A stretch of 64,000 bases of DNA from Fluviibacter phosphoraccumulans_A. GTDB lineage: Bacteria; Pseudomonadota; Gammaproteobacteria; Burkholderiales; Rhodocyclaceae. The DNA is taken from NCBI GenBank assembly GCA_036287865.1, contig CP126743.1, forward strand, positions 682,001 to 746,000. Reading direction: 5' to 3'. The stretch's first letter is position 1; each line of letters opens with the position of its first letter. The position numbers were made by a program, and so were the translations under genes. The notes under the pieces are model-generated. The model did not search any database. It worked only from the letters and a program-made list of their open reading frames with translations, and had not been told where the DNA came from. Below, in pieces: positions 34,235-44,833 of this stretch.

Positions 34235-36138
34235 AACTCAAATTCGATACGGCTATCTACTATGCGGTAATGAACCTTGCCGCATAGTAGACCGGCGATG
34301 CCAGCCGTTAAATAGAGTCCAAGCCCTGAACCACTCTTTCCTTCGGCTTTTTTGGCGCGATAATATTTTTGGAATACTTTGTCTGCATCAGGTTCGCCTG
34401 CGGGCCCAATTTCGTTGGTAATAACTAAAGAAGCACCCAATTGTCCTGCCAAAGATTTTTGACAAATCTTGACGTTAATGTCCGACAGATCTGGGGAATA
34501 CTTCAATGCGTTATCTAGCAGGTTGGCAATGACGATGCTTACAAGTTGAGAGTCTGAATTGATAAAAAACCATTCCCTTCAAATACCTTTACACGATCAG
34601 GGTTTTTAAGCAGATCAATACACTCAAAAACAGACTCGCGAAAATCAAAGAGTTGATGCTTAACTTGAAATCGATGCGAATCGACCGCATCACTGATCCG
34701 ACAACGCTCTACGACATCATTCATGTTCTTCAAAGCACGTTGGATACGGTCGTGTTCAACGCCATCGATTCCCATGGCATCTAAACTCAGCTTGGCGACC
34801 CCAATGGGCGTTTTGAGCTCATGCGTGAGCATCGAGATAAATCGTGATTGCTGCCCCCGTTGCTCCTTGGCCTGTTCGTATCTCTGATTAGCTAAGCCGG
34901 CTTCCGTTTCGGCGTGAGCTTTTTGCCGATTTAGATTGCGCGTGCGAAGCATCAGCATGGTGGCCATCAGTGCGGAGCTAATAATTGAGACGTAGACAGC
35001 TAAGGTTAACGTCAAATCTTTGGCTTTAATGATGCCGATATTGGGTAGCACAACCCAATAGGCGGCCAGCAGATAGAACAGGTAAAACGAAACGAGGATC
35101 TTCCTAGATAACAACGGTGGAATTTCGCCCTGAGCGACATTTTTGGCAGATTTTGTTTTAAAGACCAAAAGCAGAAATATGATGGGTGATGCCAAAGTAA
35201 GATACATGTTGATTTGTAGGCCTATGACTTCGAAACCTGCAAAAAACAGGGCAAGTGCGAAACCCCAGATTACCAGAGCAAAGTAGGCATAGCGGCAGTA
35301 ACGTTTATCGGTAACAAAATACGATAAGAACGTGATCTCAAATAAATAGTAAATGCCAACGTAGGTGAAGTTGTTGATTTTTACGAAGATATCCAACAAT
35401 GGCCAATCAGCCCCTTCGCCAAAGAGCATTTTCAGATAGCCTAAATTGGTAACGCCAAAAGCGAGGACGATTGCTTGCTTTATAACAAATAGCGCTAGTA
35501 GACGCTCTCTTAAGAGCAGCCACTGTAACGCTGCCCAAAACATAAAGAATGCGAGAATTGAAAGAAAGTTGCTCGATAAAATAAGCTGTTTGCGATCTTC
35601 TTCGTACGCTTTACTTTCGGGCAGAACTTCCGTGCTGATTAATCGGGTCGTGCTGGTTTTAAGCCGCAGATAAACGTCACGCGGATCATTTGAAGAAGGG
35701 ATCTTAAATCCATGATTAATGGAGTCGTAACCATTTGAAAGGTTTGCGTATCTTTGGCCTGTAAAGCGCTGGGGTTGTAACGGCGCATTAGGATCTACGA
35801 TGTTCTGGGTGTCAAAGAGCGCAATTTCGCTAAGATAGGTGGGCTGGATTCGTAGAATCCAGTGCGCATCTTTTTCGAGTTTGTTTGTGGTGCTGCTAGA
35901 GGCTACGTGAATTTTTAACCAGAGATAGTCGTTTCCATAGCCACGGTTGAGAACGCCTTCGTAGGGCGTAAATGTCTGGTTCTCGAGTCGATTCAGGAAA
36001 AACGTGCTTTGGTTGCTGGACAGATAGCCTTGGTTGGGGACGTTTTGAGCGTAGCTATTCCCGAAGATCAGGTGTGCGATATAGCAGAGATAGAAAACGA
36101 ACAGACGTTTAAATATTTTGTAAGTGTACTTTGTTCAC
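34219..36138 (-). pseudogene. 7TMR-DISM sensor histidine kinase, frameshifted, start codon unclear
   Basis: The reconstructed protein has a signal peptide (RLFVFYLCYIAHLIFGNSYA), a periplasmic 7TMR-DISM-type sensing domain (DYLWLKIHVASS, HWILRIQP), seven membrane helices, a coiled coil, the His box FISMLTHELKTPI and the ATPase motif GKSGSGLGLYL. Two problems are seen. No ATG, GTG or TTG lies in frame before the signal peptide; a GTG at 36138 would need a 1-nt shift. The frame also breaks at the six-A run 34564-34569, where one extra base restores FFINSDSQLVSIVIANLLDN. As given, the ATPase domain is cut off from the rest. Its partner is the regulator at 33542. Confidence 0.82.
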
Positions 36139-36233
36139 AGAAAAGCGAACGTAAACTGAAGGAAATTGCAGGAATCTAAAGAGTCTGTATGGGACCTTGT
36201 GATTTTAAGTAACGCAAAGTGACTTGAGGCCCC

Positions 36234-37109
36234 ATGACAAACGCAAAGGCTGTGCCAGCCCATGCTAAATACCTATTGAATGCGGCGATTGTATTATCGA
36301 CATCTGCCACTTATGCGCAGGATGCAAGTAGTAGTGCTCAGCCGGAGATGACTGAAAACACCAAAGTCGACACTCAGAACACAAAGATCGAAGCGGAAGA
36401 AGTTGCTAAAAAGCTGGCTAATCCGATCGCCAATATGGTGTCCGTGCCATTTCAGTATGATTATTACGGTAACATCGGGCCCGACAAGAAAGGTTCTGCT
36501 CAGGTTTTGCTGACTCAGCTAGTAATTCCGATCGGCTTGAAGGGTGGGGACAACATCATTATGCGCCCTGTAGTCACTTCAGTATGGGAGAACAATCTAA
36601 ATGGCTTTTCCGGGTATGGTTTTAATAATGTAACCCTTGAAACCTTCTATACGCCGAATACGGGTTCTTCTGTGATGTATGGTGTCGGTCCAGTGCTGGT
36701 CTCGCCCTCAGGCACAAGCGGACATTTTGGCTCGCAACAAACAGGTGGCGGTGTCACAGGGGTTGTGCTGGGTCGAAAAGGTCCTTGGACTTACGGTGCT
36801 ATGGCTTATCAGACATGGAGTCTTGGCGGCAACTGAGCCACTGGTACTCAAAATAATTTCTACTACCAGCCATTTCTTGCGTATGTCACTCATAATGCAT
36901 GGACATTTATCATTGTTGACCAAGGTAACTATAACTATGATGTTCACAAGGCTGTTAATACCTATTTCTTCAATATCGGAAAGCTAGTGGTGCACCACAA
37001 GCTACCAGTTAATTATACTGCTGGTGTAAGTTATATGGGGACTACAACACCAGGCGGACCACAAGGTTTTGGTGCTCGTGCACAAATCACCTTTGTATTT
37101 CCTGAGTAA
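36234..37109 (+). pseudogene. outer-membrane transporter-like (neuromedin U-like) protein with in-frame TGA
   Basis: The frame from the ATG at 36234 (GAGG upstream) begins with a signal peptide ending SATYAQ, then LANPIANMVSVPFQYDYYGN, VIPIGLKGGDN and GPWTYGAMAYQTWSLGG, the pattern of the bacterial 'neuromedin U' or meta-pathway transporter-like barrel family. TGA at 36834-36836 interrupts it. The same frame continues NNFYYQPFLAYVTHNAWTF and ends FVFPE at 37109, so the intact protein is about 290 residues. No frameshift is needed. A paralogue follows at 37183. Confidence 0.83.
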
Positions 37110-37182
37110 GGGGCGGCATAGTGCGTCTGTGCTCATGGCAATTTGAGGTTTAGCTTTTGTCATTTGGCGGCCCAAATTTGCA

Positions 37183-37992
37183 TTGGGGGTTTTATCGCGT
37201 TCTATTATTTTGGCTTTTGGTGCTGTTGGTTTATCGGCCAGCAGCCTAGCCGACGATGAGATGACGGAATCAGCAAAAATAGGTCAGAGCATTGTTGCGA
37301 AAATACACCCCTTGATTCAACTTCCGTTTGTCTACAACTACAACCAAAATCGACTCCCCAATCAGGGCTATACGCAGTCAGAAATTGAATTCAATCTGGT
37401 TATACCGGTTTTCAAGAGTGAAAATTATGGCCTCGTCCTTCGGCCTATGTTTACCGACTATCTGAATGTGCGGGATCAAAAGACTTCAAGCCAAGTGTCA
37501 CCAGTGCAACTGGCTACGTACTTTAGTTCGAAAGTGAGTGATTTCTTTTTTGGTGCAGGGCCATTTATTCAGATGCCAACGGCAAACACGGCTTCCGGTT
37601 CGCAACAGACAGGCCTGGGGCTGTCTTATGGCGCCTTCTACGAGCCAAAGCATTGGGTGATTAGTGTATTAGCTTATAACGCCTGGGGTGTTGGGACAAA
37701 TCGCACTGCGGGCACAGCTAATGTGTACTCATACGATTCGGGGATTTCGTACACGACGGACAATGACTGGACAGTTAATTTACAAAGCTGGATTAATGGC
37801 AACCCGATCAATGGCACAAGCTACAACACGAATCAATTGCTGCTGAGTGCGGGCAAAACAATGAAGCTTTCCAAGGCACATCTTTTTTGGCAGCTTGGCC
37901 CAAGCTATATGGCGACTAAGACACCGATAAGCCCACAGGGCTGGGGTGGTTTCTTCAGTCTCACTGTTGCGTTTGCAGAGCGCAGTTATTAA
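37183..37992 (+). CDS. outer-membrane transporter-like barrel, paralogue of the preceding pseudogene
   Basis: The frame gives 269 residues with a signal-like start (RSIILAFGAVGLSASSLA) and the same order of blocks as the upstream gene: IQLPFVYNYNQN, LVIPVF, FGAGPFIQMPT, SQQTGLGL, ISVLAYNAWGVG. It ends FAERSY. The only start in frame is TTG at 37183 with no ribosome site. An ATT at 37162 would give a fuller head, so the original start may have mutated. The substrate is unknown. Together with the broken copy it may have been a tandem pair under the neighbouring two-component system. Confidence 0.7.
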   Translation: MGVLSRSIILAFGAVGLSASSLADDEMTESAKIGQSIVAKIHPLIQLPFVYNYNQNRLPNQGYTQSEIEFNLVIPVFKSENYGLVLRPMFTDYLNVRDQKTSSQVSPVQLATYFSSKVSDFFFGAGPFIQMPTANTASGSQQTGLGLSYGAFYEPKHWVISVLAYNAWGVGTNRTAGTANVYSYDSGISYTTDNDWTVNLQSWINGNPINGTSYNTNQLLLSAGKTMKLSKAHLFWQLGPSYMATKTPISPQGWGGFFSLTVAFAERSY

Positions 37993-38039
37993 CACGTTAT
38001 GGTTTCATTTGATTTATTACGTCGAACTGGAGATATTTT

Positions 38040-39770
38040 ATGGCCTTGAAATTACAGAAGATTGCGCTAGCTATTACTTCATTGATGTCTATAAGCGCCA
38101 TGGCAACCAGTATGCCCGGCGCGGATGCCGATTTGGTATTTTATGGCGGCCTGATAGTCACCGTAAACGATAAGTCGCCGCAAGTGACAGGTCTGGCCGT
38201 CAAGAATGGCAACATTGTTGCAGTTGGGCAGCAGGCGACTATTTTGCACGATTACGTCGGCAGCAATACGCAACTCGTCAATCTCAATGGGCGCACGCTC
38301 ATGCCGGGTTTTGTTGAGCCACACCTGCATATTTCTCTCACAGCAATGACAGAGAATGTGGCACTCGATTTGTCTAACTTTACGCTCCCATATGACACTA
38401 TCGATACAATTCTAGAGAAACTAAGGGCGCAGAAAGCGAAACTGCCGGAGGGTGCGTGGATTGTTGGATTTGGCGTTGATCCATCACGCACAATATCTTT
38501 TATGGTGGGGTTGAATGCGGATCTACTCGACAAAGTGTCAACGTCGAATCCAATTTTTATCGTAAATCAGTCTGGGCATATTGCGTATGTAAACCATAAG
38601 GCCTTGGAAGTTTCTGGTATCACTGACAGCACGCCGAATCCTGGTAACGGCGGCGTTTACGTCCGCGATGCACAAGGCAAGCTCACGGGCGTGCTTGTCG
38701 AGCCGCCCTCTTATGCGGCATTTGCAAAGAAGATGGCGCCTCCTTCCAAGCAGATTGTGGTCGACGCGTACATGAAGACGGTAAAAGGCATGGCCGCCTC
38801 CGGGATTACAACATCTTCAGAAATGGGGATGGACGCCATCATGCCCTATGAGGTAGAGCATGCGATGGTGCAAGTATTAAGCCATCAACCCGGATTTCCA
38901 ACCATGGTTCGAGCCTATTTGTGGGGCATGGCTCTCCCGGAAGGTTTTGATGCCATAAAGCCGAACCAGGGTGATGATCAATTCCGGGTTGTTGGGATTA
39001 AATATATCGCCGATGGTTCAACACAAGGATTAACGGCAGCTTTGAATAAACCTTATAACTATCCTAAAGGTACGAGCAATCGTGGCGCATTGGATTGGGA
39101 AAACGAAAAGCTATATGACGCCTCCAAACCATTCTTTAATCAGGGATGGCAGATTTCGATTCATGCTAATGGAGACCGCGCCATTGATCAGGCGCTTGAT
39201 GTTGATGCGAGACTCCTCAAGGGCACGAAGAACCCTGAGGGCCGACGTTTACGCATTGAGCACTTTACGGTCAACAATGAAAAGCACGTTGAAAAACTGC
39301 GGTCGTTGGGGCTGGTGCCGAGCCTAACTATTGGTCATGTTGGTTTCTGGGGAGAAATTTTCCATGATCATGTCCTGCATGAATCGCAGGCTGATCGTAT
39401 AGATCCTACAAATTCGTTGGCTAAAAGGAAGATCAGGTTTTCGTTCCACAGCGATTCTCCCGTGTCACCGTACTACCCGCTGCGATATATTTCGACAGGC
39501 GCCTTCCGCCTCTGGCAGACGTCACCAAGCAAGGTTTTGGGGCCACAACAACGCATCAGCGTAGATCAAGCAATCAAAGCCGTTACGCTAGATGCGGCCT
39601 ATGCCATGTTCATGGAGGACAAGGTGGGCAGCCTAGAGCCCGGCAAGTGGGCTGATTTAGTCATTCAGGATCAGAACCCACGTACGACGGAGCCCGCTAA
39701 GATAGAACAGATCAAAGTGCTTGAAACCTACGTGGGCGGTAAGCGGCTGTTTAAGACCGACACGCAATAA
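38040..39770 (+). CDS. exported amidohydrolase family 3 protein (YtcJ-like)
   Basis: This is a 576-residue metal-dependent hydrolase of the amidohydrolase superfamily. It has a signal peptide (residues 1-22, ending SAMA), so it acts in the periplasm. Metal and active-site motifs are HLH at 95-97 in GFVEPHLH, IKYIADGSTQG, HANGDRAID, RIEHF and HSDSPVSP. The C-terminal ADLVIQDQNP is the usual beta-sandwich end. Relatives act on N-substituted or cyclic amides, but the substrate here cannot be named. The gene is intact, in contrast to most neighbours. Confidence 0.85.
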   Translation: MALKLQKIALAITSLMSISAMATSMPGADADLVFYGGLIVTVNDKSPQVTGLAVKNGNIVAVGQQATILHDYVGSNTQLVNLNGRTLMPGFVEPHLHISLTAMTENVALDLSNFTLPYDTIDTILEKLRAQKAKLPEGAWIVGFGVDPSRTISFMVGLNADLLDKVSTSNPIFIVNQSGHIAYVNHKALEVSGITDSTPNPGNGGVYVRDAQGKLTGVLVEPPSYAAFAKKMAPPSKQIVVDAYMKTVKGMAASGITTSSEMGMDAIMPYEVEHAMVQVLSHQPGFPTMVRAYLWGMALPEGFDAIKPNQGDDQFRVVGIKYIADGSTQGLTAALNKPYNYPKGTSNRGALDWENEKLYDASKPFFNQGWQISIHANGDRAIDQALDVDARLLKGTKNPEGRRLRIEHFTVNNEKHVEKLRSLGLVPSLTIGHVGFWGEIFHDHVLHESQADRIDPTNSLAKRKIRFSFHSDSPVSPYYPLRYISTGAFRLWQTSPSKVLGPQQRISVDQAIKAVTLDAAYAMFMEDKVGSLEPGKWADLVIQDQNPRTTEPAKIEQIKVLETYVGGKRLFKTDTQ

Positions 39771-39774
39771 TTCT

Positions 39775-40061
39775 TTATTTGGAGAGTTGGCGGCCAAGTG
39801 CCGCGCCGCTGCTGCCGCCAACGCCTGCGCCAATAATTGCCCCGGTAGAACCGCCCATTGAATTACCAACGGCCGCACCAGTGCCACCACCAACGGCGCC
39901 GCCAACGATAGCTCCTGTGCTGCCGCCAATGGCGTTGCCAAGTGCTGCGCCGCCGGCACCACCTAGGGCGCGCCGCCAAGACCGCTTTTAAGATTGCTAT
40001 CGTCTAGGGTTGCGCCAGAAGCGAGTAATAATGCAGAAATCAGTAGGAGCGTGCGTTTCAT
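39775..40061 (-). pseudogene. small glycine-zipper exported protein, 1-nt frameshift
   Basis: From the ATG at 40061 (AAGGA upstream) the frame reads MKRTLLLISALLLASGATLD, a signal peptide, then SGLGGAP and a stop near 39964. One base lost at about 39965-39972 explains it. The next frame gives repeated Gly-zipper units (GGAGGAALGNAIGGSTGAIV, GGAVGGGTGAAVGNS, GGSSGAALGRQLSK) ending at 39775. The intact product would be about 95 residues, similar to Gly-zipper envelope proteins. The repeat units are near-identical 12-15 residue blocks. Confidence 0.7.
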
Positions 40062-40096
40062 TTTGAGTTTCCTTCGAATCAATAAATTTCAGCTAC

Positions 40097-40500
40097 TTAT
40101 CGATTGCCGATTTTTTCGGCAGTAGGCAGCCCGGCTGCTTTCCATGCCCTAAAGCCGCCTTCGATATGGCAGATGGGGGTTAAACCCATGTCTTGAAGCG
40201 CGAGCTTGGCTAGACTGGAGCGCCAGGCAGACTGGCAGTAGAGAACAAATCTTTGCCGCTGCTGAAAACTTTTTTGTGATAGGGGCTTTCCGGGTCAACC
40301 CAGAATTCGAGCATGCCACGTGGTGCATGGAAGGCGTTGGGAATCATCCCTTCGCGCTCGAGTTTCCGAACGTCTCAAATGTCGACAAAGACCACGTTCG
40401 GATCTTCAAGCTTTGCCTTAGCATCTTCGACTGAAATTGTTCGAATTTTCTCACGCGCTTCGGCGATAAGCTGCTGGTAGCCTTTGGTAATAGTCATCAT
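40097..40500 (-). pseudogene. rhodanese-like sulfurtransferase, nonsense plus frameshift
   Basis: The start MMTITKGYQQLIAEAREKIR has a GGAACC ribosome site before it. The frame reads to VVFVDI, then TGA at 40377-40375 where relatives have Arg (VDIRDVRELE; CGA to TGA fits). It continues in frame through EREGMIPNAFHAPRGMLEFW, then loses one base at about 40248-40254. The next frame carries the catalytic loop YCQSAWRSSLAKLALQDMG, with the active Cys, and ends IEGGFRAWKAAGLPTAEK. The intact protein would be about 134 residues. Confidence 0.85.
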
Positions 40501-40556
40501 GGTTCCTTTTGGTGTATACTCCGAATTCCAAGTGCGTGGTTATAACTAATTATGAG

Positions 40557-41480
40557 TTATCTGAGAAATACGTTAACCGTGTCTGCAAACTTTTTGTAAT
40601 CCTGAAATAAAAATGCATGACCACCATCGAAGTAGGCTAACCATGCATAAGGTATTTAACTTGCAATGATCTCCGAATTCTTAGGCATATCAATGACATC
40701 GTAGCGTCCATCTGTCACCAATACAGGAACCTTGATGTTCTTTAACTGCCTGTAATTTGCTTGGTCCTTAGTCCAGAGCGTCGTGCGAGCATTATCCTGC
40801 TGCAAAGTTGTTTCCTTTGAAACTACAAAATCATTTGGCATTGTGCCTGCAGCAACGGCTGACCTTATGCGCGCTAATACCTCGGATGCGGCCTTCTTTC
40901 CTGTCTCGTTGTTTGTAAATACGAGTCCAAGCTTCTCCATCTCGGGTACGTTTGGATTGTTTAGTTTACTTTCTACGTCTTTGGAAGCGGGGACTTGATG
41001 GCGACCTCCTGGGTTGGCAGCACAGAGCACGGCTTTGCCCACGAGTTCGGGATGCCGAATTAAAAGCTGCTGCCCGATTCGAGCCCCCATTGACCAGGCC
41101 AGAATGTTTACTTTTTTGTGACCGAGCGCTTTCGCTAATCCAGCAGCATCATCAGCCATCTGTGGAATTGTCGTTAGGTTATCTGATGTGTCAGTTGAAA
41201 GCCCGACACCCCGGTTATCAAACAGCACAAGCTAATTGCTTTTTGATAATTCATCTAGTAGCGAAGGATCTCATAACGACAGTGTAGACATAAACCCGTT
41301 GATCATTAGCAAGGGCGCTCCTTGACCCCGCGTGTAGTAGGCTAGCTTTATACCATTAACCTCCGCATATTTAATCTCAGGTTTTTCTTGAGCGGATACT
41401 GGAGTAATACCCGTAACAAGACAAAGCGTAGCAATAGATAGCAAGAAATTTCGTGTCAAATTCGTGCTTGTTGCGTACAT
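40557..41480 (-). pseudogene. exported alpha/beta hydrolase with three in-frame stops
   Basis: The whole 308-codon frame is open except for three stops of three kinds, with no frameshift. TGA at 41273-41271 lies in MSTLSL-stop-DPSLLDELS (Trp expected). TAG at 41234-41232 lies before LVLFDNRGVGLS (Gln likely). TAA at 40658-40656 lies before IPYAWLAYFDGGHAFLF. The head is a signal peptide (NFLLSIATLCLVTGITPVSA). The nucleophile Ser is in LAWSMGARIG, the acid in TDGRYDVI and the His in GGHAF. Only substitutions have accumulated. The substrate is unknown. Confidence 0.88.
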
Positions 41481-41656
41481 TTTTTAGCCTTGTATGTTTT
41501 TTAAAACTTGTCAAAGATTAGCATGGACAGCACTTCTGATAAGCAGCCAGCGTCGCTAGAAGTAAAAAATCTCCAAGGCTTTGGAACTCAGTAGTTTCTT
41601 GTGTGATGGCAATTCACCCGAGAGTCAAGTTTGGCACTCACAGATTGTGACCCTGT

Positions 41657-42863
41657 TTAGGGAAGCGCTGCTGCCCGTTGTGATTTGGCTCGCACATCCT
41701 CGTCAAAACTGCGTTCTAGCCCAGGTGGCTGCTTTGCCCAGGGATACCCGTTCAGCGCACGAACGTATCCGTATTGGTAGAGTGCTTTCATATAGTCAGG
41801 ATCAAATTCAACCTTTCTCTTAGCCTTAAAGTCCGGGCCAATAAATGCTAGGTTAAATCCGACATGGTCCTTTTGGGTTGTTTGGTAAATCTGGTAAATG
41901 TCTCCCAGCCCCCGCGCCTGAATTAACTGAGACGATGCTGATCGTGTTGCGTTCGATATCTTCTTTGTCGGTATCTAGGCGTGAATTTCGAATAATGTAG
42001 GCTTCTTTCTTCTTATTTCTGACAAGACCGACTGCATCAGCTTTTTTGGCGGCGGCGGTCGGGTAAAGAAATACTTGAGCACTCACGCCACCATCAACGT
42101 GCATCTCATGATAGGTCTTGTCTTCAACGGCGACATCAAACATTACGGGCGGAAAGGCGCCGGGGATTGAGGCGGAAGCCAGCATGATCTTACGGAAAAA
42201 GTCTAAGGCTTCTGGTGTTCTGATTGAGGCAATTTTTCCCATGTTCCAAACAACGGGGATGCCTGCATCGATATTGGTCGTGCCAATTAATAACCACCGA
42301 CCATTCGTCGTATGCTCGTAAGCGATTTTGTGCATCAACTCAGCATCAACGTACTTGGCAATCATGTCATATAAGGGTCTGGTATCTGCGATGCCATCAT
42401 CGGTAAGCACAGAAAGCAGCCATCGCATCTTATAGATCTGTTCCGGGGTTTTTTCTGTATAGACATAGGTAAGCACCGGGTCATATTCGGGGCCAAGATA
42501 GGCAAATGGGGCAAGTAGGGCGCCTGTACTAACGCCCGTGACCAGATCAAATCGGGGGCGATCTCCTCTTTGACTTCAGCCTACCAGTAGGCCGGCACCA
42601 AATGCGTCATTGTCTCCGCCACCAGATAAGGAAAGATATTTCCCGCTGCCAGGTTCAGTGCCTAAGCGCTTTTGATCTGCCATTAAATCGGCCACCATGT
42701 CAGCCACGCCGGCTTTGGTTGAAATGAGATAGCGGATGTTGGGCCAATCAGGGATCTGGGCATGCATGTAGTGCTGAGTCGGCGCTGAGCTTTTGCGTTC
42801 AAGGGAGCTACAGCCAATCACGAGCAGCCCAATACAAAATACGAGTAAGTTAGAAAGTTTCAT
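41657..42863 (-). pseudogene. patatin-like phospholipase lipoprotein, nonsense plus frameshift
   Basis: The start MKLSNLLVFCIGLLVIGCSS at 42863 is a lipoprotein signal (lipobox VIGC). The patatin oxyanion motif LSGGGDNDAFGAG follows. TGA at 42578-42576 replaces the Trp of GAGLLVGW. The frame continues FDLVTGVSTGALLAPFAYLG with the catalytic Ser, then HVDGG, the dyad Asp motif. At a five-C run (41909-41913) the frame breaks; removing one base restores DIYQIYQTTQKDHVGFNLAF to SQRAAALP at 41657. The intact protein would be about 400 residues and would hydrolyse lipid acyl esters. Confidence 0.86.
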
Positions 42864-42876
42864 TGACTGTGTAACA

Positions 42877-43257
42877 TTAAAGTTGGTTTGAAACCTCAAT
42901 CAGGTTCTGATCGGGGTCTCTGAAATAAACAGATAAGATCGGCCCTGTTGCGCCTGTTCTCTGGACAGGGCCCTCTAGTAGTTCAACATTGTGAGTCTGT
43001 AGCTCAGCGATCACTTGTTCAAGTGGGGTTTCAGTCAAAAAGCATAAATCCGCAGAACCCGGCGTTGGCGTGGCGGCTTTCGGTTCAAATTCGTTGGTAA
43101 ATTCATGCAGATTAATCTTTTGAGTCCCAAAGGAAAGCGCTTTTCGATTATTTCCGAAAACGGTAAGCTCCATCCCCATAACCTTAGTGTAGAAATCGAT
43201 AGATGCGTCTATGCTCTGAACGGTTAGAACAAGATGATCGAGAGATAGGATTTGCAT
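42877..43257 (-). CDS. VOC superfamily (glyoxalase/dioxygenase-like) protein
   Basis: The 126-residue protein starts at the ATG at 43257 (AAGGAAG 6 bases upstream), not at the frame opening 53 codons earlier. It has the two beta-alpha-beta-beta-beta modules of the VOC fold, with LDHLVLTVQSIDASIDFY at the start and YFRDPDQNLIEVSN at the end, which hold the usual His and Glu metal ligands. This is a compact single-domain member. The reaction cannot be named. It ends 13 bases before the patatin lipoprotein start and diverges from the double-cupin gene. Confidence 0.85.
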   Translation of the reverse strand: MQILSLDHLVLTVQSIDASIDFYTKVMGMELTVFGNNRKALSFGTQKINLHEFTNEFEPKAATPTPGSADLCFLTETPLEQVIAELQTHNVELLEGPVQRTGATGPILSVYFRDPDQNLIEVSNQL

Positions 43258-43346
43258 AGGATCTTCCTTGGGTTTTCTGCCCTGATAATATCCAATTGAT
43301 GGCCTTGATGTAAGAAAAATTGCTTCTGAACTAGAGACGAATTTCA

Positions 43347-44000
43347 ATGCTCGTAAATACAAATTTTGATGAGCGTGTTGTGATTGATATGCAATATGCC
43401 GAGTGGGTGCCATCACCAGTCGCTGGGGTTGATCGAATTATGTTAGATCGACTGGGAGCAGAAGATGCCCGGGCAACCAGCATTGTTCGCTTTGCGGCAG
43501 GATTGCGCTTTACACCTCACGAACATCCGCTGGGTGAGGAGTTCCTTGTTTTATCAGGTGTGTTTTCGGATGAACACGGTGACTACCCCGCGGGAAGCTA
43601 TGTGCGCAATCCACCGGGATCAAGGCATGCAGCCTACTTCGAGGGTTGATGTGAGCTGTTCGTGAAGGTGCGACAGGTTGATGCTGACGATACCGTGAGG
43701 GTCATGATTGACACCAAGAACGCAGTATTTAGGCAGGGACTGATTCCTGGTTTAAGCGTGCTGCCGCTTCACGAGTTTGGTACGGAGCATGCCGCGCTCG
43801 TGCGATGGGCGCCTGGTACCAAGTTTCAACCCCATATGCATTGTGGCGGGGAAGAGATTCTCGTGCTAGAGGGCGTTTTTAGTGATGAGCATGGGGATTA
43901 TCCTGCAGGCACCTGGATTCGCAGTCCGCACAGAAGTGTCCACAATCCCTATAGTGAGCCTGGGTGCCTTATCTATGTCAAAGTAGGGCACTTGGTTTAA
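43347..44000 (+). pseudogene. tandem ChrR-like cupin protein with in-frame TGA
   Basis: The 217-codon frame holds two cupin domains. The first has TPHEHPLGEEFLVLSGVFSD (His58, His60, Glu64) and the second QPHMHCGGEEILVLEGVFSD, both with zinc-type ligands as in the ChrR cupin-like anti-sigma domain. TGA at 43647-43649 separates them in AYFEG-stop-CELFVKVRQ, where Gly (GGA) is likely. No frameshift is present. As given, each half might fold by itself, so partial function is possible. It is divergent from the VOC gene with a 90-base shared promoter region. Confidence 0.83.
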
Positions 44001-44036
44001 GGCATATTCTTACTCTGACGGTGTTAATTTAGTTCG

Positions 44037-44833
44037 TCAAAAGTGGTAACCAATTCTTCCATATCCAGACCACTGATACAAAGGAAGATTATTAACTATT
44101 TGCTTTGAGCCGCCGGCAGTTACAGACCAATGTTTGTCGAAATAGTAATACAAAACGCCATCTATTGGCATGAACCATTCGCCGTTAACAGCGTTGTAAA
44201 CCATGCCTCGTTGATCCCAGATCTTTACAGACCAATGTTCGTCGATACGAAAAACAAAGGTCGGATAGATTTCAAGCGTTCTAGCCAGAGGTGTTGAGGG
44301 CGTGCTTATAGAACTTACACCGATGACGTAACGGAACCAGGGGGCGAACTCAGAAAGAATGCCGTAGTCTATTTTCTTAACGGTAAAGCCGACTTGTGGC
44401 GCAACTGCCCATTGAGTTGATCCTTGTCGTAACCGGTTGGAAGATAGAACCTTGATCTAAAATTAACCGTAGTGCTCGGTAAGACTTCTGGCGAAATGGC
44501 CCAAACAGTAAATTTGCTTAGGCTAGGGTTCAAGTCTCTACCCGACTCGTGCGGGAAGGCAGGGCCACCATTTGAAACAAGTGAGGTGTCGATACGTGAA
44601 ATGCCGCGCCATTGGTCGCTCATTGAAAACGGCACATACAGCCTAGGCTGAATCATGTTTGAGAAGCTGTTCTCAGTTCTTGCTGACCGGATCCACGCTT
44701 CGACCCATGGCTTATATTCACTCCAGGGCTTATCCGGATCAGATGTGTTTGTGCCATGGAGCTCGGCATAAGCAAAGGTTGTCCAGATCGAAAGAACGCA
44801 CAGCAGAATAATGCGCTAAAAACAGCAAGTCAT
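44037..44833 (-). pseudogene. outer-membrane protein, nonsense plus frameshift
   Basis: The ATG at 44833 overlaps the stop of the upstream TAXI gene (ATGA). After MTCCF a TAG interrupts a signal peptide (RIILLCVLSIWTTFAYAE). The frame then reads WSEYKPWVEAWIRSARTENS to RFYLPTGYDKDQ and breaks at about 44410-44420. The next frame gives WAVAPQVGFTVKKIDYGILS, FVFRIDEHWSVKIWDQ and YYFDKHWSVTAGGS, and ends YGRIGYHF with a terminal Phe. This is a barrel-type protein of about 260 residues that I do not recognise. Two HWSV-containing strands repeat. Confidence 0.75.

Noticed and set aside
39657..39962. Ala/Leu-rich 101-codon ORF on the minus strand
   Set aside because: It is an out-of-frame reading of the Gly-zipper gene and runs into the end of the amidohydrolase gene.
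36834..43649. In-frame TGA codons (barrel, rhodanese, hydrolase, patatin, cupin) as selenocysteine or reassigned Trp, given selD nearby
   Set aside because: The replaced residues differ (Trp, Arg, probably Gly), TAA and TAG stops occur too, and intact genes such as glyS and glyQ end in TGA. No selA/selB or SECIS-like element is seen.
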